Below are positions 41,918-50,581 of a DNA stretch of 64,000 nucleotides, piece after piece. The notes under the pieces were generated by a model, which saw only the letters and a program-made list of their open reading frames with translations, was not told where the DNA came from and ran no database searches. How positions within the stretch are numbered: position 1 is the first letter of the stretch; every line of letters starts with the position of its first letter. The position numbers were made by a program, and so were the translations under genes. Origin of the DNA: an uncultured bacterium (lineage in GTDB: Bacteria > Bdellovibrionota_C > UBA2361 > JANWWW01); contig CALHSA010000001.1 of the NCBI GenBank assembly GCA_938038205.1, forward strand, positions 1-64,000. Direction: 5' to 3'.

Positions 41918-42682
41918 CTATATGGTATCTAGTAGTTGCTTTTTGAACTTTTTGTAGCATGAGATTGCAATAAAGTTTGATATTAATAACCAGAGCACGC
42001 TAACGAAAATAATCAAATAATTCGAGGTTTCGTTGAAAGCGGATCTAAAAATCAAAGCGAATGATGAAAGAGGATTAATAAATAGCAAATTTCTTAATTC
42101 CGGTGAAATTTGATAAAAGTCATAAACAATAGGTGTAAAGAAAAAAAGAGGGGTTATTGAATTAGATACCAGGTGTTGAATATCTCTAAAGAATACATTT
42201 AATATGCCAAAGGTCATATAAGCGGAATACAGCAAAATTGAAGTTAATATGATTGCAAGCAGAATAAAAAAAATATTTGGCAGTTCAAAGGTTGTAGGGA
42301 GAGTGAGAACAAGCAAAACTAAAAATGTAATTAAAAAATGAATCGTTTGAGTAAGTACTTGAGAGCCTATAATAACATTAATGTTAATTGGGACTTTGGC
42401 GATTAAGTGTTTATTATTTAAGAGTATCCCTGATGCCTCTGATAAACTTTGTGCAACCCAGTGCCAGTAAAAGATGCTAAATGCAAACTCAATAATATCA
42501 GAGTTAGATAAAGACGTTCGAAGGATATACTTAAATGCTACGTAATATGTGATAAAAAGGATGAATGGATGGGTAAATGACCAAGCAAACCCGAGCAGGC
42601 TTGCTTTGTATCTTGCATTTAAATTGTGCAGAGCAAGATGCCAAGCTAGACGAATATTCTTATTTAGTGAAATGTATTTCAT
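41918..42682 (-). CDS. ABC-2 type polysaccharide export permease
   Basis: A 254-residue permease of the Wzm/KpsM type. The N-terminus NIRLAWHLALHNLNARYKASLLGFAW has the amphipathic RYKxSxLGxxW signature, followed by six membrane helices (FTHPFILFITYYVAFKYIL, FIFLVLLVLTLP and later). A GAGGAT ribosome site lies 8 nt before the ATG; a TTG upstream is rejected. No ATP-binding partner (wzt) or glycan-synthesis genes are adjacent. The matching ATPase must be encoded elsewhere. The role is likely export of an O-antigen or capsule. Confidence 0.87.
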   Translation of the reverse strand: MKYISLNKNIRLAWHLALHNLNARYKASLLGFAWSFTHPFILFITYYVAFKYILRTSLSNSDIIEFAFSIFYWHWVAQSLSEASGILLNNKHLIAKVPININVIIGSQVLTQTIHFLITFLVLLVLTLPTTFELPNIFFILLAIILTSILLYSAYMTFGILNVFFRDIQHLVSNSITPLFFFTPIVYDFYQISPELRNLLFINPLSSFALIFRSAFNETSNYLIIFVSVLWLLISNFIAISCYKKFKKQLLDTI

Positions 42683-42733
42683 TTTTTTATATCCTCTATG
42701 ATTGAGCAAAATTATATAGCTTTGTATGCACGT

Positions 42734-43291
42734 ATGAGAGGTTTGATCTTATTTTTGGTATTTTTTTTAGCCTGTTCAGTTCAGAGTAAAAATAAAAGTA
42801 TCGAAGAGATAATAGCTGATATTAATAAAAAGTTTGAGGCTGGATATTACTCACGTGTCCAATCAGAAGTAGAGAAAACCCTTCCAAGTTTAAGTAAGGC
42901 TAGTGTTTTTAGGAAGCAGCTTCTCGAGATTTACGCAAAAGCTTTAGAGGAGCTTGGTCAGTATGAAAAATCTGCCCAAACTTTACTTCAATTAGTAGAT
43001 GAGTATCCTTTGGATGAGTCGCAAAGAGATTGGATGTTAAATGCGTGTAAAAACCTTCTAAAAACAAGATCGAGAATTGATACTGACATAACACCGGTTG
43101 AAAAAGTTGTTAAAATATTAGATGAGATAAAGCACAAATGGGGCGAGTTGAGTGAAGAAGAACATCAAATTCTACAGGAGGCTAAAAGTCAATTAAAACA
43201 GTATTATCTAAAAGTTAAAAATTTTTACGAAAGAATGAATCTTAAACAAGCTGCTGCAGTTTACATAAATAAAATAAATGAGCTCGAATGA
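42734..43291 (+). CDS. Lipoprotein upstream of the type II secretion genes (BamD-like)
   Basis: A 185-residue lipoprotein: signal peptide MRGLILFLVFFLAC with the Cys at 14. The mature part is helical with TPR-like units (YSRVQSEVEKTLPSLSKASV, LLEIYAKALEELGQYEKSAQ, LLQLVDEYPLDESQ), like BamD-type assembly lipoproteins. The start ATG at 42734 is chosen to place the signal peptide at the N-terminus. It overlaps gspC by 4 nt. Because it starts the gsp operon, it may help insert or position the GspD secretin (pilotin role) rather than being BamD itself. Confidence 0.7.
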   Translation: MRGLILFLVFFLACSVQSKNKSIEEIIADINKKFEAGYYSRVQSEVEKTLPSLSKASVFRKQLLEIYAKALEELGQYEKSAQTLLQLVDEYPLDESQRDWMLNACKNLLKTRSRIDTDITPVEKVVKILDEIKHKWGELSEEEHQILQEAKSQLKQYYLKVKNFYERMNLKQAAAVYINKINELE

Positions 43292-44184
43292 ACTTTAACG
43301 CGCCTAATCTAAGAAGTGTTGTTTTATTTTTAAGTTCGCAGAAAGTTGTAAATTTTTGTGGTAAACTTCAAAAGGCTTTAAAATTTCTTATCATTGCCCT
43401 TATTGGAATCTACTTAATACTTTCTGTGCAATCATCGATTAAAGAGGGAATAAACTTTTCAAAAAAAAAGGCGTTAGTTCAATTACCAGAACAAATTCAA
43501 TTTAAATCTTCTTTTTTCAAACAGGTAAACCTTAAACAGATTGAACAACAAAAAATTTTCGGTTCACTCTCAGCGGTTACAAAATCAAAGGTTGCGGGTC
43601 CTGAGGTTATTCAGAAACCCAAGTTTAATTTAGTAGCTACATTTAAAGGAGGAAAAAATAGTTATGCCATAATTGAGGACGGGGGTAGCAGAATTCAGGA
43701 TGTTTTTGAAGAAAATGAGTCAGTGTTTGATAAAGCGAAACTTATACGTGTAAATTCGGGGAGTGTAGTAATCAGGTATCTAGATGGCTCGGAGGAAACT
43801 CTTTATATTGACGATACGAATTTTTCATCCGCTCAGGGGCCTACTACTAAGGGAGTTGAAACGGTTCAGAGAATTGCAGTTAGCAGAGTAACAATTCAAG
43901 AATTGACCTCTGATCTTGCCTCGCTCGCTTCTCAGGCTAGAATAATTCCTTTTTTCCAGGATGGCAAACCTGTAGGCCTTAGAATATTTGGTATTTCTTC
44001 AGGAAGCATTTTTCAGATTTTAGGATTAGAAAATGGAGATATCATAAAATCTGTTGAAGGTTACTCTCTTTTAAATCCTGAAGATGTAAGTAATCTAGTG
44101 CAACAACTTAGAGAAAAGTCTAGAATTAGTGTAATTGTAGAGAGAAATAGGCAGAATGTTGAGATTATTTACGACATTAGTTAG
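43288..44184 (+). CDS. gspC: Type II secretion inner-membrane protein GspC
   Basis: A 298-residue bitopic protein linking the inner-membrane platform to the secretin. One helix at about 30-50 precedes the homology region: KIFGSLSAVTKSK, then KFNLVATFKGGKNSYAIIEDG, GGSRIQDVFEENESVF and VIRYLDGSEETL. A PDZ domain follows at about 210-290 (GKPVGLRIFGISSGSIFQIL, LENGDIIKSVEGYSL). The length is typical for GspC with PDZ. It overlaps the previous and next genes, so it is part of one transcript. Confidence 0.88.
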   Translation: MNFNAPNLRSVVLFLSSQKVVNFCGKLQKALKFLIIALIGIYLILSVQSSIKEGINFSKKKALVQLPEQIQFKSSFFKQVNLKQIEQQKIFGSLSAVTKSKVAGPEVIQKPKFNLVATFKGGKNSYAIIEDGGSRIQDVFEENESVFDKAKLIRVNSGSVVIRYLDGSEETLYIDDTNFSSAQGPTTKGVETVQRIAVSRVTIQELTSDLASLASQARIIPFFQDGKPVGLRIFGISSGSIFQILGLENGDIIKSVEGYSLLNPEDVSNLVQQLREKSRISVIVERNRQNVEIIYDIS

Positions 44185-46603
44185 TCTCCCTGTATTGCTT
44201 TTGGTTGCTCAACAAGATTTTGACATCATTGCAAGAGAGGCTGATCTTCCTGCGTTAATTAAAGTCTGGAGTAAAAAATTTGGAAAGAATTTTATTCTTG
44301 ATGAGAGGGTTAAAGGTAAAGTTACGCTTTACCTTCCTGCAGATTTGAGTGATCAGGATGCACTTAATATTTTAGACCTTCTACTTCACTACAAAGGTTT
44401 TGCTTCCGTGCCGGTTGGAGAGAATCTGTATAAAATAGTGCCTCTGAAAGAAGCTAAACAAGGAACTATTAAAAGCGTGACAACGGCCTCGGAAAACTCT
44501 GCAAGTATAGTAACCAAAATTAGGAAACTGAAATACAACAGCGCTGATGAGATTTCAAAGGTGATTCAACCTCTTCTTGGCCCTGATGGTTTTCTCTCTT
44601 CAATATCAACTAACAACTCTATTATGATAATAGATTCAGAGCAAAATATAGCTAGAATTGACTCTATTATTAATTCACTTGATGTTCCGCCAACTGAGAT
44701 TGAACTAACTATTATTCCTCTTCAACACACTGATGCGAAGGAAATGGCAGACAGAATAAAGGAGCTTTTTGATCTAGGAAGTGATTCTTCTTCCCTTGGA
44801 AGATTAGCTGATCCTGCAAGAGCAAGGCCGCAAGCGGTTAGTCTTCCGCAAATGGAGAATGTTCAGGCTCAACAAGCAGGCTTTGTAAGAGTTGGAGCAA
44901 AAGAAAGTAATGTTAAAGTGGTAGCTGATGAAAGAAGTAATTCAATTATTGTTGTTGCTGATCCTGTAAATACCCTAAAAATACGGGCTATAGTAACTCA
45001 ATTAGACTCTCCAGTTAATAGAAGTGGAAGAAGATTCTATTTTTATAAATGTAGGTTTTCCCGAGCAGAGGATATTGCAAGCACTTTAGCGAGTTTAGTT
45101 GGTGGTACCGTTAGCGAGACAAGGAGTCAGCCGCAGCAATTCTCAGAATCTGCTCGAAGAGATAGTTTGTTGCTTGGTCCAAGACAAGATGGCTCAAGGA
45201 GTGGACGGAGATTGGGAGAAAGTCGAATATCTCAGGATAAGCGACAATCAACGGGTGCAAAAATTTCAGATGATTTGAGTATAACCGCTGATCCCAGTAC
45301 AAATTCAATCATAATATACGCAACAAGATCTGAGTACGAAAAAATCATTAGTTTAATGAAAGACTTAGATGTAAGGAAAAAACAGGTTTTAGTTGAAGCA
45401 ACGATTTTAGAGGTTCAGCTTTTAAAACAATTCAACAGTGACATTGACTTTATTACATCACTATCTGGCAAAGAGGCTGGAACTTTCGCGCAGAAAGGTT
45501 TAATTGACTTAGCGAGCATTGTTCAAAATCCTCTTAGTTTGTCTGGCTTTACAGCGGCAGTAGCAGGTGTTGGAACACTAAAAATTGCTGACAATGTTGT
45601 TATTCCATCGCAGGCAGCCCTTGTTAGCGCCGCGCAAGCCTCTCAGATTGCGAATGTTTTGAGTGCGCCGCAAATTCTTACTCTTGATAACGAGGATGCG
45701 GAGATTTTGGTAGGACAGAATGTTCCTTTTGTAGTATCTCAATCTACAACTCTTACTAATCTGGATAATCGATTTAATCAGATTGATAGGCAAGATGTTG
45801 GAATAACTCTTAGAATAAGACCCCAAATCGCATCAGAGGATTTAGTTAACTTAAAGATTTTCCTTGAGGTTTCATCTGTTGTTCCTGGGACCGATTCAAA
45901 CCAACAGGGACCCACTACGAATGTAAGAACTCTAGAGACCACAATCTCTGCTAAAAATGGACAGATGATAGTAATTGGAGGACTAATAACAGATGATGCT
46001 TCGGAAAGCTCAGATGGCATACCTTTCCTAAGGGATATACCTGTGATCGGAAATCTTTTTGGTGGTTTAGTGGAAAAAAAGGAGAAAAGAAACCTACTAT
46101 TATTTATAACCCCGAGAATTTTAGTAGATCAGTTCGATTTAAGGGATGAAACTCTGGTTAGAACTAACAGAATGAGAGCAACCATTCAAGAAATACCAAA
46201 CTCAGTATCAAGAGACGGGGTGTTAAAAAATCCGGCCATTGATGATGTTCTAATTTTTAACGAATTCGTAAAACCAAATTACCCACCGAGTTTTTCCCCG
46301 CAGAGGTCGGTTTCTGATTTAAGTGAAAAACCAGTAGAGAAGAAGGGTGTTACATTACGTTTAAAAAATACCTGTAAGATTGATGAGCTTCCATTTAAAG
46401 TTTTAAATTCGAGTGCTTGTATTAAGATCAATCAATCAGATTTACTTGATCAAGCCTTGAGTAGTAAGTTACTTGTATATTCTTTACAATCCGGAGATTG
46501 TGTTTTTGAGGTATTAGGCCCTAGTGAGAGTGGTAATTGTTATGAGTTAACTGGCTATGAACTAAGTCGGTTTGGAAAGGATCCATGGCAGTTAAAGAAC
46601 TAG
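44156..46603 (+). CDS. gspD: Type II secretion outer-membrane secretin GspD
   Basis: An 815-residue secretin. After a signal peptide, the N0 domain covers about 22-98 (FDIIAREADLPALIKVWSKK). N1 to N3 repeats follow (KLKYNSADEISKVIQPLLG, IPLQHTDAKEMADRIKELF, KCRFSRAEDIASTLASLVGG). The secretin core contains VLSAPQILTLDNEDAEILVGQ and SSDGIPFLRDIPVIGNLFGG. N3 has a Ser/Arg/Gln-rich insert. About 150 residues beyond the secretin core form an extended C-terminal part with several Cys, not seen in common GspD. It overlaps gspC by 29 nt and gspE by 19 nt. Confidence 0.93.
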   Translation: MLRLFTTLVSLPVLLLVAQQDFDIIAREADLPALIKVWSKKFGKNFILDERVKGKVTLYLPADLSDQDALNILDLLLHYKGFASVPVGENLYKIVPLKEAKQGTIKSVTTASENSASIVTKIRKLKYNSADEISKVIQPLLGPDGFLSSISTNNSIMIIDSEQNIARIDSIINSLDVPPTEIELTIIPLQHTDAKEMADRIKELFDLGSDSSSLGRLADPARARPQAVSLPQMENVQAQQAGFVRVGAKESNVKVVADERSNSIIVVADPVNTLKIRAIVTQLDSPVNRSGRRFYFYKCRFSRAEDIASTLASLVGGTVSETRSQPQQFSESARRDSLLLGPRQDGSRSGRRLGESRISQDKRQSTGAKISDDLSITADPSTNSIIIYATRSEYEKIISLMKDLDVRKKQVLVEATILEVQLLKQFNSDIDFITSLSGKEAGTFAQKGLIDLASIVQNPLSLSGFTAAVAGVGTLKIADNVVIPSQAALVSAAQASQIANVLSAPQILTLDNEDAEILVGQNVPFVVSQSTTLTNLDNRFNQIDRQDVGITLRIRPQIASEDLVNLKIFLEVSSVVPGTDSNQQGPTTNVRTLETTISAKNGQMIVIGGLITDDASESSDGIPFLRDIPVIGNLFGGLVEKKEKRNLLLFITPRILVDQFDLRDETLVRTNRMRATIQEIPNSVSRDGVLKNPAIDDVLIFNEFVKPNYPPSFSPQRSVSDLSEKPVEKKGVTLRLKNTCKIDELPFKVLNSSACIKINQSDLLDQALSSKLLVYSLQSGDCVFEVLGPSESGNCYELTGYELSRFGKDPWQLKN

Positions 46604-48126
46604 ATTTATCAAAGGTAGAGCTACCGATTGTGCCAGATAAATCAGTTTTTGATAAAATTCTAGGAGTTTGGGCGAAGGAAAGGCTTACTGTTCCATGCTG
46701 TTATGATGGACAAAACATAGTATTGATTCAGAAAGGCTCTAAGAATTTATCTGCCTTATATCAATTAAAAAAACTATTAAAATCAAATCTTCAAGTTGTT
46801 CAGTTACCAGATAGCGATGTTCTTAGAGCTTACTCAGAGTTAAGGAGTAAGCTAATGGCAGACCCTACCCTTACTTCGCTTGCTGGATCAGGGGATGGGC
46901 AGCTTTCAGATTCTTACGTAAAATTTGAGGTTACGGAGGCGACTGAGGATGACGCACCGGTTATACGCTACGTAAACTCGTTAATTTTTAGAGCTAGTCA
47001 ACAGAAAGCATCAGATATTCATATAGAGCCTTTTGAGGATTGTGTAAAAATTCGATTTAGGATTGATGGAAGATTGTATGATGTTGCGAGGGAAGATAAA
47101 GGGTTCAGCTCCGCCATCATCTCGAGAATTAAAATTTTGGCTGGTATGGACATTGCAGAGAGAAGGTTGCCTCAGGATGGGCGTATAGGAGTTACAGTTA
47201 CCGGAAGAGAGTTGGATCTCAGAGTTTCTTCTATTCCTACACAGTTTGGTGAGAGAATTGTTTTGCGTCTTCTTGACAAGAGTGGAGCTTTACTAGAGTT
47301 AGAGGATCTTGGACTTGAAGGGGATAATCTAAACACACTGCTGAATCTTATTCAAAAACCTAACGGAATAATTCTTGTTACTGGACCTACTGGAAGCGGT
47401 AAAACTACTACTCTTTATGCATGTCTTAAAAGGATAAACACTGAGGATAAAAACATTTTAACAGTAGAAGACCCTATAGAATATCAAATAGAGGGAATAG
47501 GTCAGATGCAAGTTAACAATAAAATAGGGTTTAGTTTTGCGACTGGCTTACGCTCAATTTTAAGACAAGATCCTGATGTTGTAATGGTAGGTGAGATAAG
47601 GGATACAGAAACAGCTGAGATTGCAATTCAAGCATCATTAACAGGCCATCTTGTTTTTTCAACTTTACACACAAATGATGCACCAGGGGCTATAACTCGA
47701 TTAATTGATTTGAATATAGAGCCTTTTTTAGTCTCAAGTAGTTTATTGTGTGTTTTGGCGCAGCGATTAGTGAGAAAATTGTGCCCTTATTGTAAGAAGC
47801 CTATCAGAATTAATGCACAAGATTTTTATAATCTAGGCTGGCAGGGTAAATTCGATGTTCCTTATTTGGATATTTATGGCCCCGGAGACGAAAATTGTAC
47901 TCATTGCACTAATATAAGGTACTTAGGGAGAACCGGAATTCATGAGCTATTAGTGATTAAAGAAAATTTACGGCCACTAATTGTTGGAAGGGCTGATTCT
48001 AGAGAAATAAGAAAGGTAGCTGAAAAAGAGTTGAATTTTAGATCTTTGAGAGTGGATGGTTTACAAAAAGTTTTAAAAGGAATTACTTCAATTGAAGAAG
48101 TGCTAATGGTTACTCATGAAGATTAA
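46585..48126 (+). CDS. gspE: Type II secretion ATPase GspE
   Basis: A 513-residue AAA+ ATPase driving pseudopilus assembly. N-terminal domain N1 covers about 1-110. The ATPase core has the Asp box region ASDIHIEPFEDCVKIRFRID, Walker A GPTGSGKTTTLYACL and Walker B LRQDPDVVMVGEIRDTETAEIA. The four-Cys zinc site is CPYC and CTHC. The gene abuts gspF. A PilB identity is less likely because the surroundings are gsp and the zinc site is the GspE type. Confidence 0.93.
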   Translation: MAVKELDLSKVELPIVPDKSVFDKILGVWAKERLTVPCCYDGQNIVLIQKGSKNLSALYQLKKLLKSNLQVVQLPDSDVLRAYSELRSKLMADPTLTSLAGSGDGQLSDSYVKFEVTEATEDDAPVIRYVNSLIFRASQQKASDIHIEPFEDCVKIRFRIDGRLYDVAREDKGFSSAIISRIKILAGMDIAERRLPQDGRIGVTVTGRELDLRVSSIPTQFGERIVLRLLDKSGALLELEDLGLEGDNLNTLLNLIQKPNGIILVTGPTGSGKTTTLYACLKRINTEDKNILTVEDPIEYQIEGIGQMQVNNKIGFSFATGLRSILRQDPDVVMVGEIRDTETAEIAIQASLTGHLVFSTLHTNDAPGAITRLIDLNIEPFLVSSSLLCVLAQRLVRKLCPYCKKPIRINAQDFYNLGWQGKFDVPYLDIYGPGDENCTHCTNIRYLGRTGIHELLVIKENLRPLIVGRADSREIRKVAEKELNFRSLRVDGLQKVLKGITSIEEVLMVTHED

Positions 48127-49347
48127 ATGCCACTATACGAGTATTTGGCCTCATCAATAAAAACTGGTGAACTTGTTAAAGGCGAGTTAGAGGCTGATTC
48201 CCTTCGTAACCTTCGAGTAAATTTACGAAATAATGGATTAGTTTTACTAGAATATTCTGAGAGTGGCAAGCAAGTTGAAAAATCAAAGAGTGTTATAGGG
48301 GTACAGCTTAAGAGAGTAGGTTATTCAGACCTTACTATTTTTACAAAACAATTCGTTACTTTACTCTCAGCGGGTTTTCAGTTGGTTCCAGCTCTTTCTA
48401 AAGCGAGTCAATTGGTAAAAAATCAAACTTTAAAGGCTTCATTAGTACAAATAAGAGAGAAAGTTGAAGAAGGTAAAAGCTTTAGTGCTGCATTATCGGC
48501 TTATCCGAATATATTCCCAGATTTTTACATTAATATGGTAGCTGCAGGCGAGAGATCTGGCAATTTAGAGGCTGTTTTACATAATCTCGCCTCTTTTCTT
48601 GAGCGTCAGGTTGAGTTAACGCGAAAAGTTGTAAGTTCTCTTTTTTATCCTGCAATTATGTTATTGCTAAGTGTCGTTGTTATCATAGTTCTTTTTACTG
48701 TTGTTGTCCCTCAAATCGCTGAAATCTTTGTTAAAGAGGGTGCTAAATTACCATTTATTACAAGGTTAATCCTTGGGGTTAGTTGGTCAATTAAGGAATT
48801 TTGGTGGTTAATTTTAGGAGTAATCCTACTTATCTTCTTGCGTATTAATCAACTAAGAAAAACCGATGAAGGGAAAGGTAAGATTGATAAGTTTATTTAC
48901 TCTTTACCAGTGGTTGGAGAGATTTTATTTAAAATTGATATTGCTAGGTTTGCTCTTACGCTAGGATCTCTATTAAGAGGGGGTGTTGGAATAGTTAATG
49001 CTCTAGAGTTATCCAAAAAGGTGTTACAAAGTTCTGTGTTAAGACAGAATGTTGTATCAGCTCTTGATGAGGTTAAAAGAGGTAGATCATTATCTGTTTC
49101 CCTAAGCTCATCCAAATTCCCAGATTTATTCTTGTCGATGATCGCAGTAGGAGAGCAAAGTGGAAATTTGGAAAAAATGCTTCTAAATATTTCTGATTAC
49201 TATGAGAAGGATGCAACTCATTCGCTACAAACTTTAGTTAATTTGATTGAGCCCATATTGATCGTCATTATTGGTTTAATAGTTCTGATAGTCGTTTTTG
49301 CTGTAATAACTCCTATTGTCGATATGATTAATATTCTTAAAAAATGA
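48127..49347 (+). CDS. gspF: Type II secretion inner-membrane platform protein GspF
   Basis: A 406-residue polytopic protein with two GspF cytoplasmic domains and three membrane helices at about 170-195, 220-240 and 375-400. Signatures: YSDLTIFTKQFVTLLSAGFQLVPAL, NMVAAGERSGNLEAVLHNLA and MIAVGEQSGNLEKMLLNISDYYEKD. It begins directly after the gspE stop. The pseudopilin genes gspG to gspK are not next to it, since a convergent icd gene follows after 2 nt. Confidence 0.94.
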   Translation: MPLYEYLASSIKTGELVKGELEADSLRNLRVNLRNNGLVLLEYSESGKQVEKSKSVIGVQLKRVGYSDLTIFTKQFVTLLSAGFQLVPALSKASQLVKNQTLKASLVQIREKVEEGKSFSAALSAYPNIFPDFYINMVAAGERSGNLEAVLHNLASFLERQVELTRKVVSSLFYPAIMLLLSVVVIIVLFTVVVPQIAEIFVKEGAKLPFITRLILGVSWSIKEFWWLILGVILLIFLRINQLRKTDEGKGKIDKFIYSLPVVGEILFKIDIARFALTLGSLLRGGVGIVNALELSKKVLQSSVLRQNVVSALDEVKRGRSLSVSLSSSKFPDLFLSMIAVGEQSGNLEKMLLNISDYYEKDATHSLQTLVNLIEPILIVIIGLIVLIVVFAVITPIVDMINILKK

Positions 49348-49349
49348 AA

Positions 49350-50540
49350 CTAATCGAGGTTTCTAAAATTACGCTGCACTGCTTGAAGAAATTCTAACGT
49401 TGTTACAGGTTGATTGGATTGAGGGATGAGAGCAGCTAAATCTCTAGTATAAACTCCTCCCTCAACAGTCTGTCTTACAGCCTTTTCAAGCTTTTGGGCA
49501 CCTTGAACCAAGTCCAACTTGTTATCAAAGATCCCTCTATAATACAAGGCTTGCGTCCATGCAAAAATACTCGCAATTGGGTTTGTTGAAACACTTTCTC
49601 CTTTTTGCCATGCTCGGTAATGCCTGGTTACTGTTCCATGTGCAGCTTCCGTTTCAACGACCTTACCGTCAGAAGATAGAAGTACACTAGTCATTAAACC
49701 AAGTGATCCAAAACCCTGCGCAACCATATCACTCTCTACGTCCCCATCATAATTTTTTAGGGCCCAAACAAAACCTCCCTCACTTTTTAACACCTTGGCT
49801 ACCATGTCATCAATTAATCTGTGCTCATATTTTAAATTCTTAGCTTCGAATTTATTGGCAAATTCATTCTGAAAGATCTGCTCAAAAATCTCCTTAAAAA
49901 ACCCATCATAAGTTTTTAGAATTGTGTTTTTTGTCGAAAAATAGCAATCGTATCCTCGGAGCAAGGAGAAATTAAAAACGCTCCTTGCAAATCCTTCAAT
50001 AGATTTTTTTGTGTTATGTATTGCAAGAAAAATACCCTCTTCATTCAAGTCAAAGGGCTTCTGTTGAGTACTGGCTGTTTTTATCTCAATCTCCGATAAG
50101 TTATTTGACCTAATTTCAAATGGTTTATATTGATCCCCATATGCGTGCCTTGCAACAATAATTGGCAGCCTCCAGTGAGGTATTAGTCGTGGTACATTTG
50201 AAATGATAATTGGCTCCCTGAAAACTGTACCATTTATTATATTTCTTATGGTTCCGTTTGGACTTGGCCAAAGTTTTTTTAAACTAAACTCTTTAACTCT
50301 TTCTTCATCTGGTGTTATTGTTGCGCATTTTACCCCTACTCTATAAGTTACTACTGCCTTTGCGGCGTCAATTGTAACCTGATCTTCTGTTTTATCACGA
50401 TTCTGGATCGATAGATCATATACAAGTATTGGACCTTCAAAAAATTCATTGATTAAATACTCTTTAATCCAATCCCACATAACTTGAGCCATCTCATCGC
50501 CTGTCATTTCAACAATAGGATTTTCAAACGTTATCTTCAT
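49350..50540 (-). CDS. icd: NADP-dependent isocitrate dehydrogenase, eukaryote-like type
   Basis: A 396-residue enzyme that oxidises isocitrate to 2-oxoglutarate and CO2 with NADP. VEMTGDEMAQVMWDWIKE, QVTIDAAKAVVTYRVGVKCATITPDE, SPNGTIRNIINGTVFREPI and HAYGDQYK are close to the mitochondrial and cytosolic eukaryotic form. VEAEAAHGTVTRHYRAWQKG-type sequence and STNPIASIFAWTQAL also match. The bacterial IcdA (about 416) is different. Such enzymes occur in some bacteria. It is monocistronic, between gspF and the FAD oxidoreductase. Confidence 0.95.
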   Translation of the reverse strand: MKITFENPIVEMTGDEMAQVMWDWIKEYLINEFFEGPILVYDLSIQNRDKTEDQVTIDAAKAVVTYRVGVKCATITPDEERVKEFSLKKLWPSPNGTIRNIINGTVFREPIIISNVPRLIPHWRLPIIVARHAYGDQYKPFEIRSNNLSEIEIKTASTQQKPFDLNEEGIFLAIHNTKKSIEGFARSVFNFSLLRGYDCYFSTKNTILKTYDGFFKEIFEQIFQNEFANKFEAKNLKYEHRLIDDMVAKVLKSEGGFVWALKNYDGDVESDMVAQGFGSLGLMTSVLLSSDGKVVETEAAHGTVTRHYRAWQKGESVSTNPIASIFAWTQALYYRGIFDNKLDLVQGAQKLEKAVRQTVEGGVYTRDLAALIPQSNQPVTTLEFLQAVQRNFRNLD

Positions 50541-50581
50541 ACCTGAGTATTTTCTTGTTTTTTCCGGTTTAAAATCAAACT

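Noticed and set aside
45578-46020. Minus-strand frames opposite gspD
   Set aside because: Both lie within the conserved secretin core and share no features with known proteins.
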